Below are positions 18,903-29,188 of a stretch of 64,000 nucleotides of DNA, piece by piece. The notes under the pieces are model-generated. The model worked only from the letters and a program-made list of their open reading frames with translations, ran no database searches and was not told where the DNA came from. Numbering within the stretch: the first letter of the stretch is position 1; every line of letters starts with the position of its first letter. The DNA is taken from contig NZ_LMOV01000012.1 in NCBI RefSeq assembly GCF_001424265.1, forward strand, positions 287,050 through 351,049, written 5' to 3'. A program made the translations under genes and the position numbers. The DNA is from Acidovorax sp. Leaf160. Its GTDB lineage: Bacteria > Pseudomonadota > Gammaproteobacteria > Burkholderiales > Burkholderiaceae_C.

Positions 18903-19475
18903 TCACTCTCCATTTGATAGCTGCATGCCCTTATGGAGAAAGCGCTGGAGGCCCAAATGGCGGTGAGGAGGCCAACCGTGGATGGCGGCCGCATTGCCGG
19001 CTGCATCCGTTGGATTGGCGGATACCTGGGCTCGCGTTGCGCATCGGTCGTCCGCCTCGAAGATGCCGTGGCGTCTCGCCTGGGCAGCGGACGGGGCGGG
19101 CGCTGCAGGCGCGCTGCGCTTGCGGCGCGGCGATGCCTTGGCGCGCGGGTTGTAGGCCAGGGCTTCGTCGATCCAGAACGTCCACTGGTCGCGCCTGGCG
19201 TACCCATTGGGCTCCACCCAGAAGTAGCCCTGCATGCCGCCGCCGGGCGACAGCTCCCGGGTGTTCTGCATTTCCTGGAACTCGCCGTGCCGCTCGGGCG
19301 GCAGGCGCACCAGCAGCTCGTCGCCCTTCACGCCGATGCAGAGCTTGCCGTCCACGAAGAAGGCCCAGCAGCCGAACAGCCGGCGCTCCTCGACATCGCC
19401 GCCGCGCTGCGCCAGCGCCTCGCCCACGGCGGCGATCAGGTGCAGCGTGGCGTCGGCGAGCGGGCGGGCAGGCAT
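18903..19475 (-). CDS. TfoX N-terminal-domain protein with repeat-derived C-terminus
   Basis: A 190-residue protein. The TfoX_N fold is visible in RRLFGCWAFFVDGKLCIGV and GDELLVRLPPE, a region first known from the competence regulator TfoX/Sxy but common in stand-alone proteins of unknown role. After the domain the sequence becomes Ala/Arg-rich and unstructured. The last 20 or so codons, ending HKGMQLSNGE, are read from an interspersed repeat (18911-18960). The original stop may therefore have been lost. The start ATG 19475 lies 14 bp after the MOSC stop, so the two genes are probably one unit. Confidence 0.7.
   Translation of the reverse strand: MPARPLADATLHLIAAVGEALAQRGGDVEERRLFGCWAFFVDGKLCIGVKGDELLVRLPPERHGEFQEMQNTRELSPGGGMQGYFWVEPNGYARRDQWTFWIDEALAYNPRAKASPRRKRSAPAAPAPSAAQARRHGIFEADDRCATRAQVSANPTDAAGNAAAIHGWPPHRHLGLQRFLHKGMQLSNGE
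18911..18960 (+). repeat. interspersed GATAGC repeat copy overlapping the 3' end of the TfoX-like gene
   Basis: CATTTGATAGCTGCATGCCC, then GGAGAAAGCGCTGGAGGCC and CAAATGG: the same block order as at 42945-42996. It supplies the terminal codons of the TfoX-like frame on the other strand. Confidence 0.75.
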
Positions 19476-19488
19476 TCCGGACGCGCGC

Positions 19489-20064
19489 TTACACGCACTC
19501 CATGGCGCGGTGCGGCGCTGCGGGCAGCCGCAGCTCCACGGTGTCGCCGCCTTCGATGGCGCCACCCTCCAGCACCACGGCCATCACGCCGGTCTTGCGC
19601 ACCAGGTTGCCGGCGGCGTCCCTGTCCAGCGTGGCAGCCATCAGGCCGCGCTGGAAGCGATCGATCTGGCTGCAGGGGTTGCGCAGGCCGGTCAGCTCCA
19701 GCACCGGGCCCCGGGCGAAACGCAGCTGCGTGCCGACGGGCAGGGCGATCAGGTCTTCCCACTGCAGGCCGGGCGCGCTCTGCAGCGTGACGTTCTCGCC
19801 CAGCTCGCCCGCCGCCACGACGAAGCCGCGCTCCAGCAGGTGGTCCAGCAGCGAGGCGCTGATGAGGTGCACCTGCCGCAGGTTGGGCTGCTCCGGGTCG
19901 ACCTTGGCGCGCGAGCGGTGCTGCACGGTGCGGCCGTAGTGCGCATCGCCCACCACGCCCAGGCCCGCTTCCAGCACGATCGACGGCACCGGCTCCTTGG
20001 AAAACCGATGTTCGCCGTCGCGGTGGACGGCCAGCACGGTGGTCTGCAGGGCAGGGCTGCTCAT
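19489..20064 (-). CDS. MOSC-domain protein
   Basis: A 191-residue stand-alone MOSC (molybdenum cofactor sulfurase C-terminal) domain protein, like YiiM but shorter. Visible are GVVGDAHYGRTVQHR, the region RQVHLISASLLD, GELGENVTL and the conserved Cys in LRNPCSQIDRF, which should hold the cofactor or persulfide. Members transfer sulfur or reduce N-hydroxylated compounds with Moco. ATG 20064 is preferred; ATG 20088 adds eight residues. It sits upstream of the TfoX-like gene by 14 bp. Confidence 0.86.
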   Translation of the reverse strand: MSSPALQTTVLAVHRDGEHRFSKEPVPSIVLEAGLGVVGDAHYGRTVQHRSRAKVDPEQPNLRQVHLISASLLDHLLERGFVVAAGELGENVTLQSAPGLQWEDLIALPVGTQLRFARGPVLELTGLRNPCSQIDRFQRGLMAATLDRDAAGNLVRKTGVMAVVLEGGAIEGGDTVELRLPAAPHRAMECV

Positions 20065-20100
20065 GGGGTCTCCAGTGAAAAAAGGCATCGAATCAGGCGC

Positions 20101-20149
20101 GGGCGCTTGATTGGCGTAGGTTTGTTGCTATCGAATATATAGCTTTTAT
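20101..20149 (+). repeat. interspersed GATAGC repeat copy next to the acyl-CoA dehydrogenase stop
   Basis: GGGCGCTTGATTGGCG, then TTGCTATCGAATATATAGC and TTTTATTT. It ends two bases before the acyl-CoA dehydrogenase stop codon, in the gap to the MOSC gene. Confidence 0.65.
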
Positions 20150-20150
20150 T

Positions 20151-21317
20151 TCAGCGGATGGCCTGCGGCGCGTCGGCTTCCAGCATGCGCCGCGCGATGA
20201 TGACCCGCATGATCTCGTTCGTGCCTTCCAGGATCTGGTGCACGCGCGCGTCGCGCAGCAGGCGCTCCAGCGGGTATTCGCGGATGTAGCCGTAGCCGCC
20301 GTGCAGCTGCAGCGCCTCGTTCACCACCGTGAAGCCGGCGTCGGTGGCAAAGCGCTTGGCCATGGCGCAGTAGGTGGAGGCATCGCGCGCGCCGGCGTCC
20401 AGCTTGGCGGCCGCCAGCCGCACCATCTGCCGCGCGGCGACCAGCTCGGTCGCCATGTCGGCCAGCTTGAACTGCAGCGCCTGGAAGCTCGCCAGCGTCT
20501 TGCCGAACTGCCTGCGGTCGTGCAGGTACTGCTGCGCCGCGTTCAGCGCACCTTGCGCGGCGCCCACCGAGCAGGTGGCGATGTTGATGCGTCCGCCGTC
20601 CAGCCCCTTCATGGCGATCTTGAAACCCTCGCCCTCGGCACCCAGCAGGTGGTCGGCCGGCACGCACACGTTGTCGAAGCTGATGGCGCGGGTGGGCTGG
20701 CTGTTCCAGCCCATCTTCTCTTCCTTCTTGCCGTAGTGGATGCCGGGCGTGTCGGCCGGCACGGCGAAGGCGCTGATGCCGCTGGCGCCCGAATCGGCCG
20801 CGCCGGTACGGGCCATCAGCACCAGCACGTCGGTGCTGCCGGCGCCGCTGATGAAGGCCTTGGCGCCGTTGATGACGTAGGCGTCCCCGTCCCGTTCGGC
20901 GCGGGTCTTGAGCGACGCCGCATCCGATCCGGCGCCGGGCTCGGTCAGGCAGTAGCTGGCCAGCTTCTCGCCGCTGGTCAGCAGCGGGCCCCAGCGGTCG
21001 CGCACCGCGTCGGTGGCCCAGCTGCCCAGCATCCACGTCGCCATGTTGTGGATGGTGATGAAGGCGGTGGTCGATGGATCGACGGCCGCCATCTCCTCGA
21101 ACACCAGCGTGGCGTCTAGCCGGGGCAGGGCGAGGCCGCCCGCGCTTTCCGGCGCATACAGGCCGCAAAAACCGAGTTCGCCCGCTTTGGCGATGGCCTC
21201 GCGCGGGAAGATGGCTTGCGCGTCCCAGTGGGCGGCATGGGGGGCCAGCTCCGCCTGGGCGAATTCGCGGGCGGTGTCGGCGAAGGCGCGTTGTTCTTCG
21301 GTCAGCTCGAAATCCAT
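20151..21317 (-). CDS. acyl-CoA dehydrogenase, probably isobutyryl-CoA dehydrogenase
   Basis: A 388-residue FAD enzyme that makes an enoyl-CoA. The N-terminal helical domain (LTEEQRAFADTAREFA), the FAD-binding YCLTEPGAGSDAA and FISGAGSTD, and the C-terminal GGYGYIREYPLERLLRD plus ILEGTNEIMR, which contains the catalytic Glu, are all present. The length and SCAD/IBD-like features, together with mmsA and mmsB on the same strand, point to isobutyryl-CoA in valine breakdown. 2-Methylbutyryl-CoA or another short acyl-CoA cannot be excluded. No enoyl-CoA hydratase is in the window. ATG 21317 is a clear start. Confidence 0.9.
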   Translation of the reverse strand: MDFELTEEQRAFADTAREFAQAELAPHAAHWDAQAIFPREAIAKAGELGFCGLYAPESAGGLALPRLDATLVFEEMAAVDPSTTAFITIHNMATWMLGSWATDAVRDRWGPLLTSGEKLASYCLTEPGAGSDAASLKTRAERDGDAYVINGAKAFISGAGSTDVLVLMARTGAADSGASGISAFAVPADTPGIHYGKKEEKMGWNSQPTRAISFDNVCVPADHLLGAEGEGFKIAMKGLDGGRINIATCSVGAAQGALNAAQQYLHDRRQFGKTLASFQALQFKLADMATELVAARQMVRLAAAKLDAGARDASTYCAMAKRFATDAGFTVVNEALQLHGGYGYIREYPLERLLRDARVHQILEGTNEIMRVIIARRMLEADAPQAIR

Positions 21318-21370
21318 GGTGCGGGTGTCTCCGGCTCGTCGTTGTGGGAGGGGCGCTGATCCCGTGCGGC

Positions 21371-21799
21371 TCACTGCGGCCGGGCGGACGGGTGCTCCAG
21401 CGTCAGCCAGCGCATCAGGCCGCGGCGCCGGGCTTCGGTTTCGGCCGTCAGGCACTCGTGGTACAGGCGCGGGCCCTCGGGTTGGGCTTCGGTGGCGCGT
21501 GTGGACTGCTTGCAGCGCGTGACGCGCTCGCGCTGCCAGGCCGACTGTTCCTGCCGCAGCTGCGGCCGTTCGTGCGCCGACAGCGCGCGCATCACGTCGC
21601 CGTACAGGATCGTGATGGCCGTGTCGGCCTGCTGGTACGTCTGCACCGCGCAGGCATTCGTCTCGGCCACCGTGCCGCCCGGCTGGCAGACGGCACCTGC
21701 CTGGGCATGGGCGCCGGCAGCGCACAGCAGCGACAAGGCGGCGCCACCGGCCGTCCTGCCCCAGCCGGTCCGGGATCGATGGGTCTTAAAAATGTCCAT
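21371..21799 (-). CDS. LprI-type (DUF1311) secreted protein
   Basis: A 142-residue protein with an N-terminal signal peptide (hydrophobic stretch GGAALSLLCAAGAHA, cleavage near AHAQA). The mature part has the four-Cys pattern of the lysozyme-inhibitor LprI N-terminal domain (CQPGG, ETNACAV, WQRERVTRC, YHEC). Some family members inhibit lysozyme; most are untested. It lies between mmsA and the acyl-CoA dehydrogenase gene on the same strand and looks like an insertion into the catabolic cluster rather than part of the pathway. Confidence 0.78.
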   Translation of the reverse strand: MDIFKTHRSRTGWGRTAGGAALSLLCAAGAHAQAGAVCQPGGTVAETNACAVQTYQQADTAITILYGDVMRALSAHERPQLRQEQSAWQRERVTRCKQSTRATEAQPEGPRLYHECLTAETEARRRGLMRWLTLEHPSARPQ

Positions 21800-21835
21800 C
21801 CTTCGCTTGTACCACTGCGCCGCAGCCCAGCCGCT

Positions 21836-21865
21836 TGCAGCCGTGCAGCCGTGCAGCCGTGCAGC
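21836..21865. repeat. short tandem repeat CCGTGCAG
   Basis: About three and a half copies of an 8-bp CCGTGCAG unit lie just upstream of the LprI-type gene, in the gap after mmsA. Confidence 0.7.
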
Positions 21866-21888
21866 AACGCAAGGGGGTCAGGGCGCGG

Positions 21889-23412
<1,524 letters not shown>

Positions 23413-23480
23413 GAGCGATGTCTCCGGTAGATGTAGTGCGTCCGGCGCGGCAGGGGTGCCCGCGACCCATCCATCGTAGC

Positions 23481-23538
23481 TGTGCGAAATTGACAGGGCA
23501 ATGCACAATCTCGCACTCCAGCTTTGCATTTCTGCACA
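23481..23538. promoter_or_regulatory. candidate LysR operator between mmsA and the divergent LysR gene
   Basis: An imperfect palindrome TGTGC...ATTG / CAATGCACA lies at 23481-23507, and a related half-site TTGCATTTCTGCACA lies at 23524-23538. They fall in the 141-bp divergent intergenic space. LysR proteins usually bind such paired dyads near divergent promoters. The assignment is inference from position and symmetry. Confidence 0.4.
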
Positions 23539-23553
23539 GAGAACGAGACTCAG

Positions 23554-24426
23554 ATGGATTGGGACAACCTGCGCTACTTTCTGGAACTGGCCCGCTCCGG
23601 CACGCTGGCCGCCGCCGCGCGCCGCACGGGGGTCGAGCACACCACCGTCGCCCGCCGCATCCAGGCGCTGGAAAAGCAGATGGGCAGCGCGCTCTTCGCC
23701 CGCGAGGCCGGCGGACACCGCCTGACCGAAGCCGGCCGCCAGCTGCTGCCTGCCGTCGAAGCCATGGAAACCGCCGTGCTGGGCGTGAACCACGCCGCGC
23801 CCGATGCGGGCGGCGGCCCGACCGGCGTGGTCCGCGTCGGCGCCACGGAAGGCTTCGGCACGCTGATGCTGGCGGCCCACCTGGCGCGCCTCACGCAGCA
23901 GCACCCGGGCCTCACCATCGACCTGCTGGCGCTGCCCCGGATGCTGCACCTGAGCCGGCGCGAGGCCGACATCGTCATCTCGCTGGAGCGGCCCACGCGC
24001 GGCTCGGTCATCGTCACCAAGCTGGCGGACTATTCGCTGCATCTCTACGGCCAGCGCGAATACCTGGCCCGACGCCCGCTCATCCGCACGCGCGACGACC
24101 TGCGGCACCATGCGTTCGTGAGCTATGTGGACGATCTGCTCTTCACCAAGGAGCTGCAGTTCCTGGATGCGCTGCACCCGCCCGAGCGCTTCGCCTTCCG
24201 CAGCACCAGCATCACCGCGCAATACGAAGCGGTGCGCGCGGGGGCGGGCCTGGCGGTGCTGCCCGCCTTCATCGCAGGCAGGGACCCCGTGCTCTCGCGC
24301 GTCCTGACCGAGGAGGCCAGCTTCACGCGCACCTTCTGGATGAGCATGCCCGCCGAGGCGAAGCACCAGGCGCGTTTCCAGGCAGTGTGGGGCTCGTTGA
24401 AGCAGGTGGCTGGACAGCTGCCTTGA
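23554..24426 (+). CDS. LysR-family regulator, probably of the mmsA catabolic genes
   Basis: A 290-residue LTTR. The N-terminal helix-turn-helix is [19 protein letters not shown] followed by [12 protein letters not shown]; the linker helix and a substrate-binding domain follow ([34 protein letters not shown]). The start is ATG 23554 (MDWDNLRYF, the usual family opening); ATG 23524 would run through the putative operator. It is transcribed away from mmsA with palindromes in between, so regulation of valine catabolism is the simplest hypothesis. Confidence 0.88.
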   Translation: MDWDNLRYFLELARSGTLAAAARRTGVEHTTVARRIQALEKQMGSALFAREAGGHRLTEAGRQLLPAVEAMETAVLGVNHAAPDAGGGPTGVVRVGATEGFGTLMLAAHLARLTQQHPGLTIDLLALPRMLHLSRREADIVISLERPTRGSVIVTKLADYSLHLYGQREYLARRPLIRTRDDLRHHAFVSYVDDLLFTKELQFLDALHPPERFAFRSTSITAQYEAVRAGAGLAVLPAFIAGRDPVLSRVLTEEASFTRTFWMSMPAEAKHQARFQAVWGSLKQVAGQLP

Positions 24427-24555
24427 CGCACCGGCCGTGCCTGCCGCCCCTGCGCGGCCGCCACGGCCGCCACGGCTGCCACCCTCGCCGCATGGCTGAG
24501 AGGGGCCGGGCTGCCGCGCGCCGGCATTCCGATCGCTTATGCTCGCGCGCTTTGC

Positions 24556-24580
24556 CCTCGGGAAAACCCTTGTCCCGAGG
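24556..24580 (+). other. stable hairpin in the leader of cycA
   Basis: CCTCGGG (24556-24562) pairs with CCCGAGG (24574-24580) around an 11-base loop, about 65 bases before the cycA start. CGCTGAGACGGG follows. There is no T-run, so this is either a 5' leader structure of cycA or a weak end for the LysR transcript. Confidence 0.4.
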
Positions 24581-24646
24581 CGCTGAGACGGGCCACGGCG
24601 GCGCGCGACGCGCACCGGCCGTACCCGCATTTCCCTCGGAGTGTTC

Positions 24647-26059
24647 ATGACCCATCCAGCCCCGCCCACCGGCCCGGGCTCGCACGTCGTCCCAGACGAC
24701 CTGCAGCGCAATCTCACCAACCGCCACATCCAGCTGATCGCCATCGGCGGGGCCATCGGCACCGGCCTCTTCATGGGTTCCGGCAAGACCATCAGCCTGG
24801 CCGGGCCGTCCATCGTGTTCGTCTACGCCATCATCGGCGTGGTGCTGTTCCTGGTGATGCGGGCGATGGGCGAGCTGCTGCTGTCCAACCTGCAATACAA
24901 GTCGTTCATCGACTTCTCGGCCGATCTGCTGGGGCCCTGGGCCGGGTTCTTCACGGGCTGGACCTATTGGTTCTGCTGGATCGTGACCGGCATCGCCGAC
25001 GTGATCGCCATCTCGGCCTATGCCCAGTTCTGGTTTCCGCACCTGCCGCAGTGGGCTCCGGCGCTCGGCTGCGTCGGCATGCTGCTGGCGCTCAACCTGG
25101 TGACGGTGAAGCTGTTCGGGGAAATCGAATTCTGGTTCGCCATGATCAAGATCGTCGCCATCGTGGCGCTGGTCGCCACCGGCTTCTACATGGTGTCCAC
25201 CGGGTTTCAGTCGCCTGCCGGGCGCACGGCATCGCTCGCCCACCTGTGGAACGACGGCGGCATGTTTCCGCACGGGCTGATGGGCTTCTTCGCCGGGTTC
25301 CAGATCGCCATCTTCGCGTTCGCGGGCATCGAGCTGGTGGGCACCACGGCCGCCGAAGCCAAGGACCCGGAGCGCACCCTGCCGCGCGCGATCAACTCCA
25401 TTCCGGTCCGGATCATCGTGTTCTACGTGCTGGCGCTCGTGGCCATCATGGCCGTCACGCCCTGGCGCGACGTGGTGCCGGGCAAGAGCCCGTTCGTCGA
25501 GCTGTTCGTGCTGGCCGGGCTGCCGGCCGCGGCAGGGGTGATCAATTTCGTGGTGCTGACCTCGGCCGCCTCGTCGGCCAACAGCGGCGTGTTCTCCACC
25601 AGCCGCATGCTCTATGGCCTGGCGCTCAAAGGCGATGCGCCCCGCTCATTCAGCCGGCTGTCGCCCAGCAGCGTGCCGTCGCGCGGCCTGCTGTTCTCCT
25701 GCGCCTGCCTGTCGCTCGGCGCCTTCCTGATGTGGGTGGTGCCGGATCTGGTGGAAGCCTTCACCCTGGTGACCACGGTCTCGGCGATCCTGTTCATGTT
25801 CGTCTGGTCGCTGATCCTGCTGTCTTACATCGCCTACCGCCGCCAGCGCGCCGCCCTGCATGCCGCATCGCAGTACAAGATGCCGGGTGGCGTGCTGGTG
25901 TGCTGCCTGTGCCTGGCCTTCTTCGCGGCCGTGTTGCTGCTTCTGTCGTTCGAGGCCGACACCCGGCAGGCCCTGCTGGCCACACCGGCGTGGTTCGTGC
26001 TGCTGGCGGTCGCGTACCAATTCGTGCGTCGGCCCACCCCATCCAACGCCCCAGGCTGA
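24647..26059 (+). CDS. cycA: D-serine/D-alanine/glycine transporter CycA-like
   Basis: A proton-driven amino-acid importer of the APC superfamily in the inner membrane. The 470-residue protein has 12 predicted helices. Its sequence is close to E. coli CycA over long stretches: [68 protein letters not shown] and [20 protein letters not shown] 24647 follows GGAG. A hairpin lies in the leader and an interspersed repeat directly follows the stop. It is a single-gene unit convergent with the hybrid kinase gene. The substrate call rests on strong recalled similarity. Confidence 0.93.
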   Translation: MTHPAPPTGPGSHVVPDDLQRNLTNRHIQLIAIGGAIGTGLFMGSGKTISLAGPSIVFVYAIIGVVLFLVMRAMGELLLSNLQYKSFIDFSADLLGPWAGFFTGWTYWFCWIVTGIADVIAISAYAQFWFPHLPQWAPALGCVGMLLALNLVTVKLFGEIEFWFAMIKIVAIVALVATGFYMVSTGFQSPAGRTASLAHLWNDGGMFPHGLMGFFAGFQIAIFAFAGIELVGTTAAEAKDPERTLPRAINSIPVRIIVFYVLALVAIMAVTPWRDVVPGKSPFVELFVLAGLPAAAGVINFVVLTSAASSANSGVFSTSRMLYGLALKGDAPRSFSRLSPSSVPSRGLLFSCACLSLGAFLMWVVPDLVEAFTLVTTVSAILFMFVWSLILLSYIAYRRQRAALHAASQYKMPGGVLVCCLCLAFFAAVLLLLSFEADTRQALLATPAWFVLLAVAYQFVRRPTPSNAPG

Positions 26060-26120
26060 TTGCTATAAAAAGTATAGCAACAGACCCTTATTGCACAAGC
26101 GCTCGGGGCTGATTTGACCT
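26060..26120 (+). repeat. interspersed GATAGC repeat copy after cycA
   Basis: TTGCTATAAAAAGTATAGCAA is followed by CCTTATTGCACAAGCGCT and GGGGCTGATTTGACC, directly after the cycA stop. The block order matches the copy at 35986-36050. Confidence 0.75.
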
Positions 26121-26138
26121 GAAAACCAGTGGCCGGCT

Positions 26139-26157
26139 CGCGGAGACAGACTCCGCG
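26139..26157. terminator. hairpin between convergent cycA and hybrid kinase genes
   Basis: CGCGGAG (26139-26145) pairs with CTCCGCG (26151-26157) around ACAGA, 15 bp beyond the hybrid kinase stop. There is no T-tract, so termination is only suggested. Confidence 0.4.
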
Positions 26158-26171
26158 AAGGCCGTCAGCGG

Positions 26172-28160
26172 TCAGACCAGCAGCTGCAGCAGCCGATGCG
26201 GCTGCAGCGGCTTGCCCAGGTGGGCGTCGAAGCCGGCGGCCAGGGCGCGTTCCCGGTCCTGCGGGCGGGCAAAGGCGGTGAGGGCGACCGAGTGCAGCCG
26301 CTGCGCGCGGCCGGCGGCTTCCTCGCGCTGGCGGATGGCGGCGATCAGCTGGTAGCCGTCCTTGCCGGGCAGGCCGATGTCGCTGACCAGCAGGTCGGGC
26401 CAACGGCGATCGATCTCCCGCAGGGCGTCGTCGTAGTTGTCCACGGACCGCACGCGCGCGCCCTGGTCGGTGAGGATGATGTTCAGCATCTCGCTGGTGT
26501 CCACGTTGTCCTCCACCACCAGGATGTCCTTGTCCTGCAGCCGAGGGACGCTGCCGTCGTCGATGGGCGCTCCGTCCGGCCCGTGGCCATCGGCACCGGT
26601 TCCGGCCAGCTCGTCGGGGGCCACCAGCAGGTGGGCCCGCATGGTGGTGCCCTGCCCGAGCCCCGCGCTTTCCGCCTGGATGGCGCCGCCGTGGAGCTCG
26701 ATCAGGTGCTTGACGATGGACAGGCCTAGCCCCAGGCCCCCGTGCACGCGATTGTTCGGGGGGCCGCTCTGCGTGAAGCGGCCGAAGAGGTGCGGCAGGA
26801 ACTCGGGCGCAATGCCCATGCCTTCGTCCTGCACCACCACGTGTAGGTCGTCGCCCTCCCGCGAGAGCGCAATGCGCACCGTGCTGCCGGCTTCCGAGAA
26901 CTTGATGGAGTTGGTCACCAGGTTCCAGATGATCTGCTGGAAGCGCGTGGCGTCCAGCCAGGCGGGCGTGCTGGCGTTGTGGCGTTCCAGCACGATGTCG
27001 ACCTTCTTGGCGTCCGCCGTCTCGCGCACGGCGTCCAGCGAGATCAGTGCCAGCTCCACCGGATCGGCCCACTCGCGGTGCAGCCGCAGCTTGCCCGACG
27101 CCAGGCGCGACACGTCGAGGATGTCGGAGATGATGCGGCTTTGCGCCTGCACGCCGCGTTCGATGGCGCTGATGCCGCGCGCCAGCATGTCGGGTGTGAC
27201 GCCCGGCCGCTTGAGCATGTGCGCCCAGCCGGTGATCAGGGTGAGCGGCGTGCGCAGCTCGTGCGAGAGCACGGCGACGAAGTCGTCCTTGGTGCGGCTG
27301 TGGCGCTCGGCCAGCACGCGGGCGGCCTGCTCGCGCTCCAGCACCTCCTCGCGGCGGCGCTCGAATTCGATGCGTTCGGAGAGGTCCCGCGCGATGCCGA
27401 TGCGCATGCCGGGTTCCACCGCGTCGGACATGCTCCAGTCCAGCAGGAGTTCCTGCCCGTCGGCCCGCAGCAGCGGCAGCTCGCCATGCCAGGCGGCGGC
27501 GGTGGGCGCCTCAGTGTGCTCGCGCACGAACTGCTGCCATGCCGGCGAGGCAAGCGACGCCACCTCCACGCCCACCAGGGCCGTGCGCGGGCGCTGCAGC
27601 AAGGCACAGGCGGCAGGGTTCACGTCGGAGAAATGGCCGCGCTCGTCGATCAGCATCATGGCGACGGGCGCCTGGTCGTAGATCACGCTGAAACGGGTCT
27701 GGCTGCTGCGCAGCCGGTCTTCGGCCATGCGCGCACGGATCAGCGCCTGCAGCGTGGCGATCAGCAGCGGCGGCTCCACCGGGTGCACCATGTAGGCGTC
27801 GGCCCCGGCGTTCAGGCCGGCCACCCGGTGTTCGCTCTGGACGTAGGCGGCGGACAGGTGCACCACCGGAATCAGGCTGGTGCGCGGGTTGCCGCGCAGG
27901 GCGCGGCACACGTCGAAGCCGCTCATGTCGGGCAGGTGCACGTCCAGCACCACGGCGGCCACACCGCCGCCGGCCATGCTGATGGCGCTGCCGCCGCTGT
28001 CGGCCTCCTCGGTCAGGAAGCCCGCAGCGCGAATGACACGGGTTGTGGAATAGCGCGTGGCGGGGTTGTCGTCCACGACCAGCACCGTGTGGCGACCCCG
28101 GTCGATGGTGGGGGCAATGATTCCGGAAAGCGGCATGCTGGCTGTCTCTGGGGGCGTCAC
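26172..28160 (-). CDS. hybrid histidine kinase: REC-PAS-HisKA-HATPase-REC
   Basis: A 662-residue soluble phosphorelay protein, last gene of the stressosome operon. The N-terminal receiver (about 24-140) has VLVVDDN and the acceptor Asp in VVLDVHLPDMSGFD, but the conserved Lys position reads VHPVEP, with His instead of Lys. A PAS domain follows (about 155-265), then the H-box FVAVLSHELRTPLTLI, N-box NLVTNSIKFS, G1 DEGMGIAP and G2 GLGLGLSIVKHL. The C-terminal receiver (about 540-660) has VVEDN, LVSDIGLPGKDGY and HLGKPLQP with Lys kept. There is no transmembrane segment and no DNA-binding output. A GTG start at 28160 overlaps the preceding kinase stop by GTGA; ATG 28136 is possible. Confidence 0.88.
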   Translation of the reverse strand: MTPPETASMPLSGIIAPTIDRGRHTVLVVDDNPATRYSTTRVIRAAGFLTEEADSGGSAISMAGGGVAAVVLDVHLPDMSGFDVCRALRGNPRTSLIPVVHLSAAYVQSEHRVAGLNAGADAYMVHPVEPPLLIATLQALIRARMAEDRLRSSQTRFSVIYDQAPVAMMLIDERGHFSDVNPAACALLQRPRTALVGVEVASLASPAWQQFVREHTEAPTAAAWHGELPLLRADGQELLLDWSMSDAVEPGMRIGIARDLSERIEFERRREEVLEREQAARVLAERHSRTKDDFVAVLSHELRTPLTLITGWAHMLKRPGVTPDMLARGISAIERGVQAQSRIISDILDVSRLASGKLRLHREWADPVELALISLDAVRETADAKKVDIVLERHNASTPAWLDATRFQQIIWNLVTNSIKFSEAGSTVRIALSREGDDLHVVVQDEGMGIAPEFLPHLFGRFTQSGPPNNRVHGGLGLGLSIVKHLIELHGGAIQAESAGLGQGTTMRAHLLVAPDELAGTGADGHGPDGAPIDDGSVPRLQDKDILVVEDNVDTSEMLNIILTDQGARVRSVDNYDDALREIDRRWPDLLVSDIGLPGKDGYQLIAAIRQREEAAGRAQRLHSVALTAFARPQDRERALAAGFDAHLGKPLQPHRLLQLLV

Positions 28161-29188
28161 GCCACCGGGGGCTGATCGGGCTGCGGGGTTGACTGGAAGG
28201 GGCCGCTTTCGCGCAGCGGAGCACCGGCGCCGCCGTCAGCCGGGGCTGGGGATAGGGATGTCGTGGCCGTGGCCGTGTCCTCGCTCTGCAGGCGCACCGG
28301 CACCGTCACGGCGAATTCGGAGCCGGCCCCGACGGTGCTGGCGACCGAGACGGTGCCGCCCAGCAGCGTGGCCAGCTGGCGCGACAGTGCCAGGCCCAGG
28401 CCGGAGCCGCGCAGACGCTTCTGGATCGGCGAGCCCACCTGCGAGAAATCGTTGAAGAGCGAGTTCAGGTGCTCCGGCGCGATGCCGATACCGGTGTCCG
28501 CCACCGCGAAGCGCACCCGGTCGCCGTCCACCAGCCGCACCGACACCCGCACTTCGCCCTGGGGCGTGAACTTGAGCGCGTTGGAGATGAAGTTGCGCAG
28601 GATCTGCGAGAGCTTGCGGTCGTCGGTGTAGAGCCGGGGCAGGCCCACGGGCTCCTCGAACACGAGGTTGAGCTGGCTGTTGTCCAGCACCGGCTTGAAC
28701 ATGCCGCGCAGTGCGGAGAAGAGATCGACCATCTCGAACCACTCGGCCGAGATGTCGAGCCGGCCGGCCTCGATGCGGGCCAGGTCGAGCAGGTCGTCCA
28801 CCATGTCGGAGAACTCTTCGGCGGTGCTTTGGACGAAGCGCACCTGCACTTCCTGCTCGGGCGTGAGGGGGCCGTCCACCCGGTCCAGCAACAGCCGCGT
28901 GATGCTGCGGATGGCACCGATGGGCGTGCGGAACTCGTGGCTCATGTACGAGAGAAAGCGGCTCTTGAGCTCGGTCGCCTCCTTCAGCTCGTTGGCCTGT
29001 TCATCCAGCTCGGCGTAGAGCGCCACCACGCCCCGGTTGGTCTCGTCCAGCTCGGCGCGCAAGGCTTCGGTTTCCGCGCGACTTTCCTCCAGCAGGGCAC
29101 GCAGATGGGCGGCATCTGGGCCGCCGCTGCCGGTCGCACCGCAATGGCTGGTGGCGGGCGGGTAGTCGGTCAGGGGTTGGTCGATCAC
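28157..29188 (-). CDS. soluble sensor histidine kinase of the stressosome operon
   Basis: A 343-residue kinase with no membrane segment or recognised sensor domain. Residues about 25-75 form a likely coiled coil (Leu/Glu-rich, ESRAETEALRAELDE), then HisKA with the H-box FLSYMSHEFRTPIGAI. The HATPase domain has NFISNALKFT, DTGIGIAP and GSGLGLALSRQL. The C-terminal 45 residues are Pro/Ala-rich and disordered. The start is a GTG that overlaps the stop of the RsbT/RsbX-like gene by GTGA, and the end overlaps the hybrid kinase start. It is probably the link from stressosome to phosphorelay (inference). Confidence 0.87.
   Translation of the reverse strand: MIDQPLTDYPPATSHCGATGSGGPDAAHLRALLEESRAETEALRAELDETNRGVVALYAELDEQANELKEATELKSRFLSYMSHEFRTPIGAIRSITRLLLDRVDGPLTPEQEVQVRFVQSTAEEFSDMVDDLLDLARIEAGRLDISAEWFEMVDLFSALRGMFKPVLDNSQLNLVFEEPVGLPRLYTDDRKLSQILRNFISNALKFTPQGEVRVSVRLVDGDRVRFAVADTGIGIAPEHLNSLFNDFSQVGSPIQKRLRGSGLGLALSRQLATLLGGTVSVASTVGAGSEFAVTVPVRLQSEDTATATTSLSPAPADGGAGAPLRESGPFQSTPQPDQPPVA

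Noticed and set aside
24540-24646. TPP riboswitch before cycA because of CTGAGA
   Set aside because: Only the short motif is present. The second conserved half and the three-way junction are missing, and the gene is an amino-acid transporter.
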